Origin: an uncultured Lachnospiraceae bacterium
GTDB taxonomy: Bacteria; Bacillota; Clostridia; Lachnospirales; Lachnospiraceae
DNA: 42,572 nt
Direction of reading: 5' to 3'
Assembly (NCBI GenBank): GCA_947385425.1
Contig: CANDKY010000025.1
Location: 1-42,572 of the forward strand
Shown: in pieces, positions 7,078 through 15,614 of the stretch
How the letters are laid out: each line of letters starts with the position of its first letter
Numbering within the stretch: the first letter of the stretch is position 1
Notes under the pieces: generated by a model
Database searches by the model: none
What the model saw: the letters and a program-made list of their open reading frames with translations, nothing else
What the model was told of the DNA's origin: nothing
Position numbers and translations under genes: made by a program

Positions 7078-8592
7078 ATGCCTGAAACCATTAACTTAAA
7101 ACTGGAAGGTTTGAATTCCCTGCGCGAAGTCAACCCCATGATGATGTCCTACAATGTAGAATTTGCCGAGGTCACAGGCGGCACCTTTTGGAAAGCCTAT
7201 ACCCCCGGCCAGATTGCGGGCACAGAAGAATTCCACGTAAGCCCTTCCGCCGACGGGATAGCTTCCATGTACAACGATCTGATGCAGGTTTATCCTCCCA
7301 TTGACCTGTACAATGAAAAACTCCGCAGCCTTGCAAAGGAGTTCGGCCCTGTCTGGGTGCGTGTCTCCGGTACATGGGCTACCAAAACCTATTATGATTT
7401 TGACGGGACTACAGGCGGCAAAGTACCGGAAGGATACCTGAATATACTGACCAAAGACCAGTGGATCGGCGTCCTGGACTTTGTAAAAGCAATCGGTGCC
7501 AAACTGCTCGTTTCCGTGGCCAACTGCCCGGGGCTCCACTCGGCGGAAGAACCATGGCATCCGGCAGAAGCCGAAAAATTGTTTTCTTTAAGCAAAGAAT
7601 ACGGCGTACCCATCAATGCCGCGGAATTTACCAATGAGCCGAACATGATGGAGGATACCGGCTTTCCAAAAGGGTATACTCCCGCAGACTACCGCCGTGA
7701 CCAGGATCTGTTCTTCCGCTGGCTCAAAGCGAACTATCCGGACTGCATCTGCGTAGGCCCCAGCACTACCGGCGGAGATACTTCCATCGGAAAATCCGGC
7801 GGCGGAATAGAACAATTACTTAAAAATACCTGTAGCTGCGCAGACCTGATGGACGGAACCAAAGAACCTCTTGATGTATTCAGCTATCACTATTATAATG
7901 GCATTTCGGAACGTCTTGCTTCCGCAATGCCCAGCGCGCATTGGCTGGCCGAAGATGCATCCGGCGAACCTTATCTTGCGACCGCGCCCAATTTTGCCCG
8001 CACTTATGCGCCCATGAGGGACAAATACTGCCCCGGCGGTGAAATGTGGGTTACTGAATCGGGGGATGCAGGCGGCGGCGGTGATACCTGGGCCTCCACA
8101 TACCTGGATGTACTGCGTACTTTAAACGAACTCGGCGGCTTTGCCTCCATCACCAACGGTATCATTTTCCACAATACCCTGGCATCCTCCGATTACGGAT
8201 TCCTGGCACGGGAAGTATTCGACCCCAGGCCAAACTATTTTGCGGTCCTGCTGTGGAACCGCCTGATGGGAACTACCGTTTATGATTCCGGTGAGCCTAT
8301 CCGCGAGGGAGCCCATGTTTATGCACATTCCAGGAAGGACGGAAAAGACGGTGTTGTTTATCTTGTAATCAACAATTCCCTGACCGACTCCACCACCGTT
8401 ACCCTGCCAAAGGAAGCGGAACGTTACACGCTGGCAGGAGAAAACGGTAATATGCGCGCAACAGTTATGACACTGAACGGTAAGCCCCTTGTCCTGGGAG
8501 AAAACAATTCCCTTCCGGAACTGGCATCGGTAAAACAGGCTGCCGGTGAGACAAGCCTTGCTCCTGGAAGCTGTACCTTCTTTGTACTGTAA
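7078..8592 (+). CDS. Glycoside hydrolase, GH79 (heparanase/beta-glucuronidase) type
   Basis: A 504-residue retaining glycosidase on a clan-A TIM-barrel plan. The acid/base glutamate is expected at E187 in FTNEPN, and the nucleophile at E327 in WVTESGDAGGGG. The segments between and after them (VGPSTTGGD, FSYHYYNG, then FDPRPNYFAVLLWNRLMGTT) follow the order seen in heparanase and bacterial GH79 beta-glucuronidases. A C-terminal beta domain of about 90 residues closes the protein. There is no signal peptide, so it should act on imported or small glucuronides in the cytoplasm rather than on polymers. An AAAGGAG Shine-Dalgarno sequence lies about 10 nt before the ATG. A TATAAT box at 6991-6996 is a possible -10 without a good -35. 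A terminator follows, so it is probably a single-gene unit. The substrate is not deducible; GH30 or GH39 membership is a less likely alternative. Confidence 0.8.
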   Translation: MPETINLKLEGLNSLREVNPMMMSYNVEFAEVTGGTFWKAYTPGQIAGTEEFHVSPSADGIASMYNDLMQVYPPIDLYNEKLRSLAKEFGPVWVRVSGTWATKTYYDFDGTTGGKVPEGYLNILTKDQWIGVLDFVKAIGAKLLVSVANCPGLHSAEEPWHPAEAEKLFSLSKEYGVPINAAEFTNEPNMMEDTGFPKGYTPADYRRDQDLFFRWLKANYPDCICVGPSTTGGDTSIGKSGGGIEQLLKNTCSCADLMDGTKEPLDVFSYHYYNGISERLASAMPSAHWLAEDASGEPYLATAPNFARTYAPMRDKYCPGGEMWVTESGDAGGGGDTWASTYLDVLRTLNELGGFASITNGIIFHNTLASSDYGFLAREVFDPRPNYFAVLLWNRLMGTTVYDSGEPIREGAHVYAHSRKDGKDGVVYLVINNSLTDSTTVTLPKEAERYTLAGENGNMRATVMTLNGKPLVLGENNSLPELASVKQAAGETSLAPGSCTFFVL

Positions 8593-8643
8593 GGAGCCTT
8601 AAACCAGGATTTTTCAAATCTTTCGGAAAAATGTAACGGCAAG

Positions 8644-8676
8644 AGCCAGGCGCTTGAAACGCCTGGCTTTCTTTTT
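8644..8676 (+). terminator. Intrinsic terminator after the GH79-type gene
   Basis: 9-bp perfect stem AGCCAGGCG (8644-8652) with CGCCTGGCT (8660-8668), 7-nt loop, then a T-rich tail TTTCTTTTT. Confidence 0.9.
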
Positions 8677-8793
8677 CCTGACTTCCTTATCTTTTCATTT
8701 TCAAACACGCTCTAACCTGCCTGCTCACAGCAGACCCTGTATATCCTTGGATAAAGCCCGATACCCCGTTTCAGGCCAAACCGCGAATACCCG

Positions 8794-9894
8794 TCACTCT
8801 TTGGCTGCCTTATATACAAACATATAATTTGCCGTAGACTGGATCGGCACTTCTACGTTCCCGTTCTCGTCAGCCTTTGTATTCCCTATGCAGGCATTCT
8901 CACCTACGGTCACGTTGCCGTCATCATCCAGGCTCACTGTCTCTGCATATACGGACACTTTTGTCCCTTTCGAACACTGGGGCAAGTTCACATGCAGGCT
9001 CGCTACCGTCCCCATATCTTCATGGGACGCAAACTTCACTGTCACAGCCATGCTTTTCTTCCCGCGCTTCTCACTGTCCACAGTAGCCGAAGCATCGCTG
9101 ATTCCTCCGAACCCGCTGTTATCCGTATTCCCCCCGAATACAAGAGCTACTCCGTAACCAACGTTGCAATGGAGATACTTCGTATTATCGGGATCCTCCG
9201 ACACAAGGCTGTCCTTAATCTCCGCCGGTATCCCGCTGACATTCTGCAGTTGGAGCACCAGCCCCCCTGCACCGGAACCGGTTAAGGAATCTGCTGACAG
9301 CCCGCGAAGCGCTTCATTGATCTGCTGCCAGTCTGTCAATATCCCCGCCTTATAATTCAGGCTCTGCAACTGGCTGCTGTCTACCTCCTGCGCCAATTCG
9401 GGAACCTCTTTGCCGATACCGGCATCCCCGACCTCTTCCAGCACACTGTCCGCCGCAGCCTCTGCGCCCTCTTCCATTCCATCCCCGGTCTGTCCATCTC
9501 CGTTTGCCGTCCCGGGCTCCATTCCCGGCTCTTCCGGAAGCCCTCCTGCCGCATCCCCCTCTGTCTGCGTTCCCTGCCCTTCCCCGCCGTTTCCCGGCAC
9601 AGGCATATTCCCATTCCCCTCAGATGGCATACTCCCCTCTGGTTCCCCGCCGGGCGGTACGGATACAGCGGAATTGTCCGATACAGAACCGGCAGATAAA
9701 GCATTATCCGCTGCCAAACCGTTTGCCAACGCATTGTCCGATACCGACTGATGCTGGAGAAATGAATGAGCGAATGCCCTCTGCGGCATTTCCGCGGCCC
9801 GTGCCGTAATCCCGCACTGCATAACGGTTGCAAAGACAAGCCCTGCAGCCGGCACTAACATCCTGTTTCCTGCCCTTTTCTTCCCTGCCAACAC
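8794..9894 (-). CDS. Secreted protein with SDNAL-type repeats and Gly/Pro/Glu-rich linker
   Basis: A family I do not recognise. A signal peptide is clear: basic GKKRAGNR, a hydrophobic stretch and a probable cut after ARAA. The start is taken as GTG at 9894 because GGAGGTGG lies just upstream of it. An in-frame ATG at 9927 lacks a ribosome binding site. After the signal come short repeats (SVSDNALANG, AADNALS, SVSDNSAVS) and then a low-complexity Gly/Glu/Pro linker of about 90 residues. The C-terminal part, of about 200 residues, is beta-rich and contains GYGVALVFGGN. No LPxTG motif or C-terminal membrane anchor is present, so the protein is released or held non-covalently. It is flanked by unrelated genes. 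The function is unknown, and a surface or adhesive role is only a guess from the composition. Confidence 0.8.
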   Translation of the reverse strand: MLAGKKRAGNRMLVPAAGLVFATVMQCGITARAAEMPQRAFAHSFLQHQSVSDNALANGLAADNALSAGSVSDNSAVSVPPGGEPEGSMPSEGNGNMPVPGNGGEGQGTQTEGDAAGGLPEEPGMEPGTANGDGQTGDGMEEGAEAAADSVLEEVGDAGIGKEVPELAQEVDSSQLQSLNYKAGILTDWQQINEALRGLSADSLTGSGAGGLVLQLQNVSGIPAEIKDSLVSEDPDNTKYLHCNVGYGVALVFGGNTDNSGFGGISDASATVDSEKRGKKSMAVTVKFASHEDMGTVASLHVNLPQCSKGTKVSVYAETVSLDDDGNVTVGENACIGNTKADENGNVEVPIQSTANYMFVYKAAKE

Positions 9895-9997
9895 AACTAC
9901 CACCTCCGTTTCCCAAAAATATCCCATCTTTACAGATACTATAAGTATACAACACTTTCGGCCTTTTGAACACTACTTTTTAAAAATTAAAATCAAA

Positions 9998-10026
9998 TTG
10001 ATTTCTTCCTGTTTTTCCCTTATGAT
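9998..10026 (+). promoter_or_regulatory. Promoter of pncB
   Basis: TTGATT (9998-10003), 17-bp spacer, TATGAT (10021-10026). The leader of about 125 nt includes a small GCCGC/GCGGC hairpin (10129-10141) just before the Shine-Dalgarno sequence. Confidence 0.65.
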
Positions 10027-10157
10027 ATAGGAGACGGCATAACAAATTTCTGCTTACGGCTCCTGCTAAAACCATATACTTAAGCTTTTGCGGGGCCGAA
10101 AGCGGAATTTCAAAAAACAACAAATAAAGCCGCACAGCGGCGGATTGGAGAACGCAT

Positions 10158-11612
10158 ATGGACAGACAGAATCTCACCCTGCTTACCGACCTGTATGAAC
10201 TGACAATGATGCAGGGCTACTTCAAGCACAAAGATCAGAACGAAACCGTCATTTTTGACGCATTTTACCGCAACAATCCCGGTGACGGCGGGTACGCTGT
10301 CGCGGCAGGGCTGGAACAAGTCATTCAGTATATTAAAGAACTCCATTTTTCCGAAGAGGATATCCGCTACCTGGCAAGCCTAGGCATCTTTGGGGAGGAT
10401 TTTCTTGACTATCTGAAAGACTTCCGTTTTACAGGCGACATATATGCCATTCCGGAAGGAACCGTCATTTTCCCCAGGGAACCTTTGATCAAAGTCATCG
10501 CACCCATTATGCAGGCCCAGTTAGTGGAAACGGCAATTTTAAATATTATTAACCACCAGAGCCTCATCGCTACGAAAGCAGCGAGGGTCTGCTACGCGGC
10601 GCGCGGGGACGGAATCATGGAATTCGGTCTTCGGCGTGCACAGGGCCCCGATGCAGGCACCTACGGGGCAAGGGCTGCTATCATCGGCGGATGCATCGGT
10701 ACTTCCAATGTATTGTGCGGCCAGCTTTTTGACGTCCCGGTGAAGGGGACCCATGCCCATAGCTGGATTATGAGTTTCCCGGATGAATATACCGCCTTTA
10801 AAACTTATGCGGACATGTACCCCACAGCCTGCATTTTATTGGTGGACACTTACGATACATTAAAATCCGGCGTTCCAAATGCCATCCGGGTTTTCCGTGA
10901 AATGCGTGATGCAGGCGTCCCGCTCACCAATTATGGCATACGCTTAGACAGCGGCGACCTGGCCTACCTTTCCAAAAAAGCGCGCCGGATGCTGGACGCG
11001 GCAGGATTTACAGATGCGGTAATCTCCGCTTCCAATGATCTGGACGAATTTCTGATTGACAGCCTGAAAGTACAGGGCGCTGCAATCACTTCATGGGGCG
11101 TGGGCACCAACCTTATTACATCCAAGGACTGCCCGGCCTTTGGCGGGGTATACAAACTGGCTGCCATTATGAACCAGGACGGCCATTTCGTCCCGAAAAT
11201 AAAACTGTCCGAAAATACGGAAAAAGTTACAAACCCCGGCAACAAAACAATATACCGCATTTATGAAAAAGCTTCCGGGAAAGTAAAAGCAGACCTGATC
11301 TGCCTTGTAGACGAAAGTTTCGACACCAACGAACCACTCCTGCTCTTTGACCCCCTAGAACCCTGGAAAAAAACAAAACTTCCGGCAGGCAGCTATACCA
11401 TGCGTGAAATCATGGCCCCCATCTTTAAAAACGGCGAATGCTGCTATGAATCCCCCGCCGTGATGGATATCCGCGCCTACTGCCAGGAAGAACTCAATAC
11501 ACTCTGGGATGAAACCAGAAGGCTGATAAACCCGCACAAGGTTTATGTGGATCTGTCGAGGAAATTATACGATATTAAAATAGAATTATTAGACCGTATG
11601 AGCCAGACATAA
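10158..11612 (+). CDS. pncB: Nicotinate phosphoribosyltransferase
   Basis: Converts nicotinate and PRPP to nicotinate mononucleotide, with ATP hydrolysis, in the Preiss-Handler NAD salvage route in the cytosol. The 484-residue length fits the Firmicute form. The N-terminal LTDLYELTMMQGY is the family signature. KGTHAHSW carries the conserved histidine region near the active site, and IRLDSGDLAYLS and SNDLDE belong to the PRPP-binding barrel. GGAG lies 7 nt before the ATG. The gene has its own promoter (9998-10026) and is followed, tail to tail, by spoVT. No other NAD genes are adjacent, and no recognisable niacin-repressor operator was seen. PRPP would come from prs, which lies in this window but about 20 kb away. 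Confidence 0.95.
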   Translation: MDRQNLTLLTDLYELTMMQGYFKHKDQNETVIFDAFYRNNPGDGGYAVAAGLEQVIQYIKELHFSEEDIRYLASLGIFGEDFLDYLKDFRFTGDIYAIPEGTVIFPREPLIKVIAPIMQAQLVETAILNIINHQSLIATKAARVCYAARGDGIMEFGLRRAQGPDAGTYGARAAIIGGCIGTSNVLCGQLFDVPVKGTHAHSWIMSFPDEYTAFKTYADMYPTACILLVDTYDTLKSGVPNAIRVFREMRDAGVPLTNYGIRLDSGDLAYLSKKARRMLDAAGFTDAVISASNDLDEFLIDSLKVQGAAITSWGVGTNLITSKDCPAFGGVYKLAAIMNQDGHFVPKIKLSENTEKVTNPGNKTIYRIYEKASGKVKADLICLVDESFDTNEPLLLFDPLEPWKKTKLPAGSYTMREIMAPIFKNGECCYESPAVMDIRAYCQEELNTLWDETRRLINPHKVYVDLSRKLYDIKIELLDRMSQT

Positions 11613-11626
11613 TAGGAGAACCGGGT

Positions 11627-11671
11627 TGCCCGCCGCGCCGGGCGCAGCTTCATCTGTGCGCCCCTGTGCAG
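11627..11671 (-). repeat. Hairpin module downstream of a terminator, copy 2
   Basis: On the minus strand the spoVT terminator T-tract is followed by CTGCACAG and a GGGCGCA/TGCGCCC hairpin (11640-11646 with 11657-11663) that ends in GCGCCCGGCGCG. Spacing and edges match copy 1 at 1-56, while the hairpin interior differs. Confidence 0.5.
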
Positions 11672-11701
11672 AAAAATGCCCGCTGCCTCAGCGGCGGGCA
11701 T
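11672..11701 (-). terminator. Intrinsic terminator of spoVT
   Basis: 11-bp stem within 11676-11701 and a 4-nt loop. On the minus strand it is followed by five T (11672-11676). It may also halt plus-strand transcription from pncB, though no T-tract lies on that side. Confidence 0.8.
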
Positions 11702-11726
11702 TTGCATCACCTGCCAGATTTTAAAA

Positions 11727-12281
11727 TCACTGCTCCATCTGCCGCCCGAGAAAACCGGCGGCAGACAGCACCAGCTTCTGCTCCACTTCTCCCATTTTAG
11801 ACTTATCATCATTTTCCACCAAAATTACAGCACCAATTACATCGCCCTCACAGATAATCGGGCTGATAGCCTGATGCACATATTCCTCACCGTTGCCATC
11901 CGAAATAGCAATAAAATTCCGCTCCCCCTTCGATGCCATTACTGTCTCACGGTTATTAATCTTATCCTCCAGTTCATGGCTCAGCCCTTTCCCCATCATA
12001 TTCTTATATCCGCCGGAGACTGCAATAAACTGATCCCTGTCCGTAATAAGAGCCGTATGGCCGGAAACCTGCGCCAGGCTCTCCGCATACTGCTTTGCAA
12101 AAGTGCTCATCTCCCCGATAGGAGAATATTTTTTCAAAATAATCTCGCCTTCCCTGTCTGTAAATATTTCCAATGGATCACTTTCCCTGATGCGAAGTGT
12201 CCTCCTTATTTCTTTCGGTATTACAATACGTCCCAAATCGTCGATCCTTCTGACAATTCCCGTTGCTTTCATATTTTTCAT
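11727..12281 (-). CDS. spoVT: Stage V sporulation protein T (AbrB-family regulator)
   Basis: A transcription regulator of forespore genes late in sporulation. The N-terminal AbrB swapped-hairpin DNA-binding domain is nearly canonical (ATGIVRRIDDLGRIVIPKEI, then RRTLRIRESDPLEIF). The C-terminal part, of about 125 residues, is the GAF-like domain ending in SAAGFLGRQMEQ. The length (184 residues from 12281) matches SpoVT rather than the much shorter AbrB. The start is uncertain between ATG 12281, with GGAGG 4 nt upstream, and ATG 12272 (MKATGIV), which is the usual family start; GGAGG is 12 nt from the latter. The longer reading to 12320 lacks support. It is divergent from the amidase gene and has its own terminator. 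Its presence marks the organism as a spore former. Confidence 0.94.
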   Translation of the reverse strand: MKNMKATGIVRRIDDLGRIVIPKEIRRTLRIRESDPLEIFTDREGEIILKKYSPIGEMSTFAKQYAESLAQVSGHTALITDRDQFIAVSGGYKNMMGKGLSHELEDKINNRETVMASKGERNFIAISDGNGEEYVHQAISPIICEGDVIGAVILVENDDKSKMGEVEQKLVLSAAGFLGRQMEQ

Positions 12282-12542
12282 CCATCCTCCATTATCGTAT
12301 TTTATTTTTCGTCCTCTCATCTAGTATGTGGAAATATTGGATTTATATACCTTGCCCTGGCAAAATTATAAAATTGCCCTGCCGGAATCGGAAAATACTG
12401 ACATTATATTCATGCCCAATTTATAAAAAATTAAGTATTAATATTTTATAAAGATACACAATCAAGCCAATTTTTACGCTATTATATAATTTGTTATTAT
12501 TTAAGTTTTCCAATTTTGACGGAATATACATGGGAGAAAGAG
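12282..12542. promoter_or_regulatory. AT-rich divergent promoter region, spoVT and amidase
   Basis: About 260 bp of strongly AT-rich sequence. TATAAT at 12485-12490 on the plus strand is a plausible -10 for the amidase gene, but no good -35 is present. No operator could be assigned. Confidence 0.35.
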
Positions 12543-13721
12543 ATGGAAATACGGGAACTTGAATGGATTGATATCAAAAGCAGCGCCAACACCCGCTCCA
12601 AACGCAGGCCAGCGGGCCGGGAACGGGAACAGGATTTCACAGATAATTTCATAGAAGATTTCGCGGATGATTTCATAGATGATTATGCAGACGGTTTCAT
12701 GGAAGATTCTGCAGATGGTTCCATGGGGGATTTCACCGAAGGCCACACACAGGATTACATAAAAGAATGGCCGAACCTTCAGAGGGAACGCCAATATCCC
12801 TCCAAAAATAAACAGCACAGGCAGGATAGCGCACGGCGCAAACAGCAGGCCACAGCAGAGACCCGCAGACGGATGTCCATAGATAACCGGATAGAGCCGC
12901 AGGAACCTGCAAGGAGATATTCCCCACAGACGGAAGCTGTCACCGAACCGTCCCGCAGGAAAGCCTTGCAGGAAAAACAGGTGCGCCGCCTGAAACGGCA
13001 CAGAAAAATCCGGATGTTTAAGAGCCTGCTTCTGGGCACCGCCTTTCTGGTTATTATCGGCGTCTTATTGGGAATTGCCTTAACAGCAAACCAGGTATAT
13101 GAAAAATTCAGGACAGAAAACAGAGCAAAGCCGGCGGCCAATATGATGGTGGAAGAACAGAGCGCTCCGCAGGATATCCGCGAATGGGGAAAATTTTATG
13201 CCACAGAATTAGAGAGACCGGAACTGGCTGTGGATTTGCTCACAATTAACGAATATTCCCGCCCCGGCGAACTTCTCCCCGAAGTAAAGAATATTTTCAT
13301 CCACTATACCGCCAATGCCGGAACCACTGCGGAGCAAAATAAAAGTTACTTCCAGTCACTGGCCGAAACCCATGAACGGTCGGCCAGCGCACACTTTATC
13401 ATCGGATTTGACGGGGTTATCGTCCAATGTATCCCCACAGCGGAAATCGCCTATGCCGTCAAGGAACGCAATTATGATTCTATTTCCATTGAATGCTGTT
13501 TCGTGGATGAAAGCGGGATCTTCACCCGGGAAACTTATGACTCCCTCATTGAACTCACCGCATGGCTGCTGCATAAATTTGAATTAGAGCCGGAAGATGT
13601 ACTGCGGCATTACGATGAAGGCGGCAAAATCTGCCCCAAATATTATGTGGAACACGAAGACGCGTGGAGACAGTTCCTGGCTGACCTGGAAAATTATATG
13701 GCAAATGTTACGGACAGTTAA
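12543..13721 (+). CDS. Membrane-anchored N-acetylmuramoyl-L-alanine amidase (Amidase_2)
   Basis: Predicted to cleave the MurNAc-L-Ala bond of peptidoglycan. The C-terminal domain (about 245-385) is of Amidase_2/PGRP type: H254 in FIHYTAN, H356 in LRHYDEG and C364 in KICPKYY form a plausible zinc triad. One TM helix (about 162-184) makes a type II protein with the enzyme outside. The cytoplasmic N-terminal 160 residues are highly charged. They include about six copies of an acidic octad, consensus F(I/M)(E/D)DxADG, at 28-75, then a basic Arg/Lys/Gln-rich stretch. The ATG at 12543 is chosen for GGGAG six nt upstream; an in-frame TTG at 12516 has none. The gene is divergent from spoVT, so a sporulation or germination role is possible but not shown. 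Confidence 0.85.
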   Translation: MEIRELEWIDIKSSANTRSKRRPAGREREQDFTDNFIEDFADDFIDDYADGFMEDSADGSMGDFTEGHTQDYIKEWPNLQRERQYPSKNKQHRQDSARRKQQATAETRRRMSIDNRIEPQEPARRYSPQTEAVTEPSRRKALQEKQVRRLKRHRKIRMFKSLLLGTAFLVIIGVLLGIALTANQVYEKFRTENRAKPAANMMVEEQSAPQDIREWGKFYATELERPELAVDLLTINEYSRPGELLPEVKNIFIHYTANAGTTAEQNKSYFQSLAETHERSASAHFIIGFDGVIVQCIPTAEIAYAVKERNYDSISIECCFVDESGIFTRETYDSLIELTAWLLHKFELEPEDVLRHYDEGGKICPKYYVEHEDAWRQFLADLENYMANVTDS

Positions 13722-13755
13722 CCTTGCCGCACCGCCATATCTTCCGGAAAGGGAA

Positions 13756-13792
13756 GAGGGAAGCCCCCTATCCCTTCTCCATGGCTTCCCTC
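13756..13792. terminator. Possible convergent terminator between amidase and blaI-like genes
   Basis: 10-bp perfect stem GAGGGAAGCC (13756-13765) with GGCTTCCCTC (13783-13792) and a 17-nt loop, followed on the plus side by a CT-rich tail. It overlaps the 3' end of the BlaI-type gene. The T-tract is weak. Confidence 0.4.
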
Positions 13793-14196
13793 TCCCTCTC
13801 TTTTCTTATCCTTTCGCGTTTTTCCTTTATGATCTGTTCCAGCCCGTCCAGCTCCTGCCTTACTGTCTCTTCATTCTCCTCGTCAAGGATTGCCTCCACC
13901 ATGCTGGCGATTGTCACCTCCCTTTCCGCATTCTTCGCGAAATTGTTGGAAAATTTATCCCTCTCATAATCCACCATGCTCATCGAAGGCTCATAACATC
14001 TGCCGAACACATTTCCGCTCTTGGCAAAATCCACCACCTGGACCAACCCTTTTTTCAACATCCTCTTCAATGTTGTATGTACTGTAGTCAGTTTCAATTC
14101 GTCATCCGCAATCTCCGAGGCCAACAGCGGCCTGCCCGCTCTCCATAAAACATAAAGAATGTCGTCTTCGCGTTTCGATACCTGATATTTGCGCAT
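13768..14196 (-). CDS. BlaI/MecI-family transcriptional repressor
   Basis: A 142-residue winged-helix repressor. The N-terminal 75 residues match the BlaI/MecI DNA-binding domain (KREDDILYVLWRAGRPLLAS, then TVHTTLKRMLKKGLV). The C-terminal dimerisation part ends in a long charged helix. BlaI proteins are normally inactivated by a BlaR1/MecR1 sensor protease encoded next door; none is present here, nor is a beta-lactamase, so this is an orphan. A GGGGAG Shine-Dalgarno sequence lies 4 nt before the ATG. The upstream region holds a TACA-N3-TGTA dyad of the type BlaI binds, which suggests autoregulation. A link to the upstream telA/xpaC genes is possible from position only. Confidence 0.88.
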   Translation of the reverse strand: MRKYQVSKREDDILYVLWRAGRPLLASEIADDELKLTTVHTTLKRMLKKGLVQVVDFAKSGNVFGRCYEPSMSMVDYERDKFSNNFAKNAEREVTIASMVEAILDEENEETVRQELDGLEQIIKEKRERIRKEREREAMEKG

Positions 14197-14227
14197 CTCT
14201 CTCCCCTGTTCCTTTCATCCCTGCTTT

Positions 14228-14251
14228 TACAAAGTGTATGCTGCAATACAC
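14228..14251. promoter_or_regulatory. Candidate BlaI-type operator
   Basis: TACA (14228-14231), 3 bp, TGTA (14235-14238), then TACAC (14247-14251). These are the TACA/TGTA half-sites typical of Bla/Mec operators, 32-55 bp upstream of the repressor start. Confidence 0.5.
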
Positions 14252-14430
14252 ATCAGCGACTCTGTACCCTTTTGTCTCTTCCTTCATCATTACATACTTT
14301 TGCATACCATCTTACCACCCTTAATGTAGAACCGTAACACAATGCTAGTACTCCTAATAGTTATTATGCAACATTTTTCGCAAAATGAAAATAGTTAAAA
14401 TAAATTTTATTTAAAAATTTTATAAATAAC

Positions 14431-15573
14431 CTATCTCTGAATCTGCAGCAGCCGATCCCGAAGCTCCCCTTCTATCCTGCGCAGCTCCACTTCCGCTTCC
14501 TGGCGTTTCTGCCTCCCTTCCGCCTGGATCCGGACTACTTCATCCAGTGTGGAAATCAGGGATTCATTGGTCTGTTTGAGCGTCTCAATATCCACAACAC
14601 TCCGCTCCGCTTCTTTTGCCGTCTCCACCGTCGCAATTTTCAGCACTGCCGCGTTCTTCTTCAGCAGCTCATTTGTCATATCCGTAACTTCCCGCTGCGC
14701 CTGTGCCGCCTGCGCCGAATGGTTTACACCCAGTGCCAATACCATCTGGCTCTTCCACAGCGGTATCGTATTGACCAGAGTAGACTGTATTTTCTCTGAC
14801 ATCACCGTATCGTTGCTCTGTACCAGGCGTATCTGCGGCGCCATCTGGATAGACACCATTCTTGTCAATTCCAGATCGTGTATTTTCTTTTCAAACCGGT
14901 CACACAGGGAAACAAGGTCATTCACCGCCTGCGCATCCTCCTGCGAACCGCTCACCCGGGCCTTTTCCATCATTCCCGGCAGCTCCTCGCTCCTGACCTT
15001 CTCTAACTTCTTTTTCCCGGCCAGGATATACATGGACAGCTCCTTATAATAATTCTTATTCAGCTCATACATCTTGTCCAGCATAGCGGCATCTTTCAGC
15101 AGTTGGATCTGGTGCCCTTCCAGCACTCCGCAGATTTTGTTGATATTCGCTTCCGCCTTATCGTACTTGCTTTTCATCGCTTCTATCTTGTTGCCGCCCT
15201 TTTTGAAAATGCCAAGGAAACCCTTCTCTTCCTCCTCATCAAATTTCTTCAGTTCATACACCACACCGGATAAAAGCTCCCCTATTTCCCCCAAATCCTT
15301 TGTCTTCACATTCGCCAGGGCTGATTCCGAGAAATCCGCTATCTTTTTTTGCGCCCCCGCGCCGTACTGCAGGATTACTGTCGAATTATTCAGATCGATC
15401 TGCTTTACAAAATCGTCCACCACCTTCTTCTCTTCCGGCGTCAATATGCTTTCCTCTGCCATTGCCGGTGCCTGCGGTTTGTCCTGCGGGACAGCAGGGG
15501 CCTGCGGTTCCTGTTTCAGCTCTTCAAACGGGTTCAGCGTCAGTGTCGGCATTCCTTCTTTATATTCTTCCAT
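14431..15573 (-). CDS. TelA-family (toxic anion resistance) protein
   Basis: A 380-residue soluble, almost entirely helical protein of the TelA/YaaN family. The first 45 residues are a Pro/Gln/Ala-rich tail; the rest is heptad-like helix. The FLGIFKKGG segment and the family core with TLVNTIPLWKSQMVLALG are visible, and the C-terminus is a charged coiled coil. Members have been linked to tellurite, antimicrobial and stress tolerance, but the biochemical function is not established. It follows the XpaC-type gene by about 41 bp on the same strand, which is the conserved xpaC-telA pair of Firmicutes, and is the last gene of the long minus-strand block. Confidence 0.9.
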   Translation of the reverse strand: MEEYKEGMPTLTLNPFEELKQEPQAPAVPQDKPQAPAMAEESILTPEEKKVVDDFVKQIDLNNSTVILQYGAGAQKKIADFSESALANVKTKDLGEIGELLSGVVYELKKFDEEEEKGFLGIFKKGGNKIEAMKSKYDKAEANINKICGVLEGHQIQLLKDAAMLDKMYELNKNYYKELSMYILAGKKKLEKVRSEELPGMMEKARVSGSQEDAQAVNDLVSLCDRFEKKIHDLELTRMVSIQMAPQIRLVQSNDTVMSEKIQSTLVNTIPLWKSQMVLALGVNHSAQAAQAQREVTDMTNELLKKNAAVLKIATVETAKEAERSVVDIETLKQTNESLISTLDEVVRIQAEGRQKRQEAEVELRRIEGELRDRLLQIQR

Positions 15574-15614
15574 TCTCTTGCGCTCCTCTTCTTTTATTTA
15601 TTGTCCCATAGCTT

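Noticed and set aside
10072-10100. Possible fragment of the 6340-6527 MITE (ACCATATACTTAAGCTTTT then GCGGGG)
   Set aside because: It shares only about 17 bp with one indel, the ATATA and TTAAGC pieces are in a different order, and there is no terminal repeat or duplication. Chance similarity is likely.
14102-14305. Small open frame overlapping the start of the BlaI-type gene
   Set aside because: It runs out of frame into the BlaI coding region, has no convincing ribosome binding site, and covers the candidate operator.
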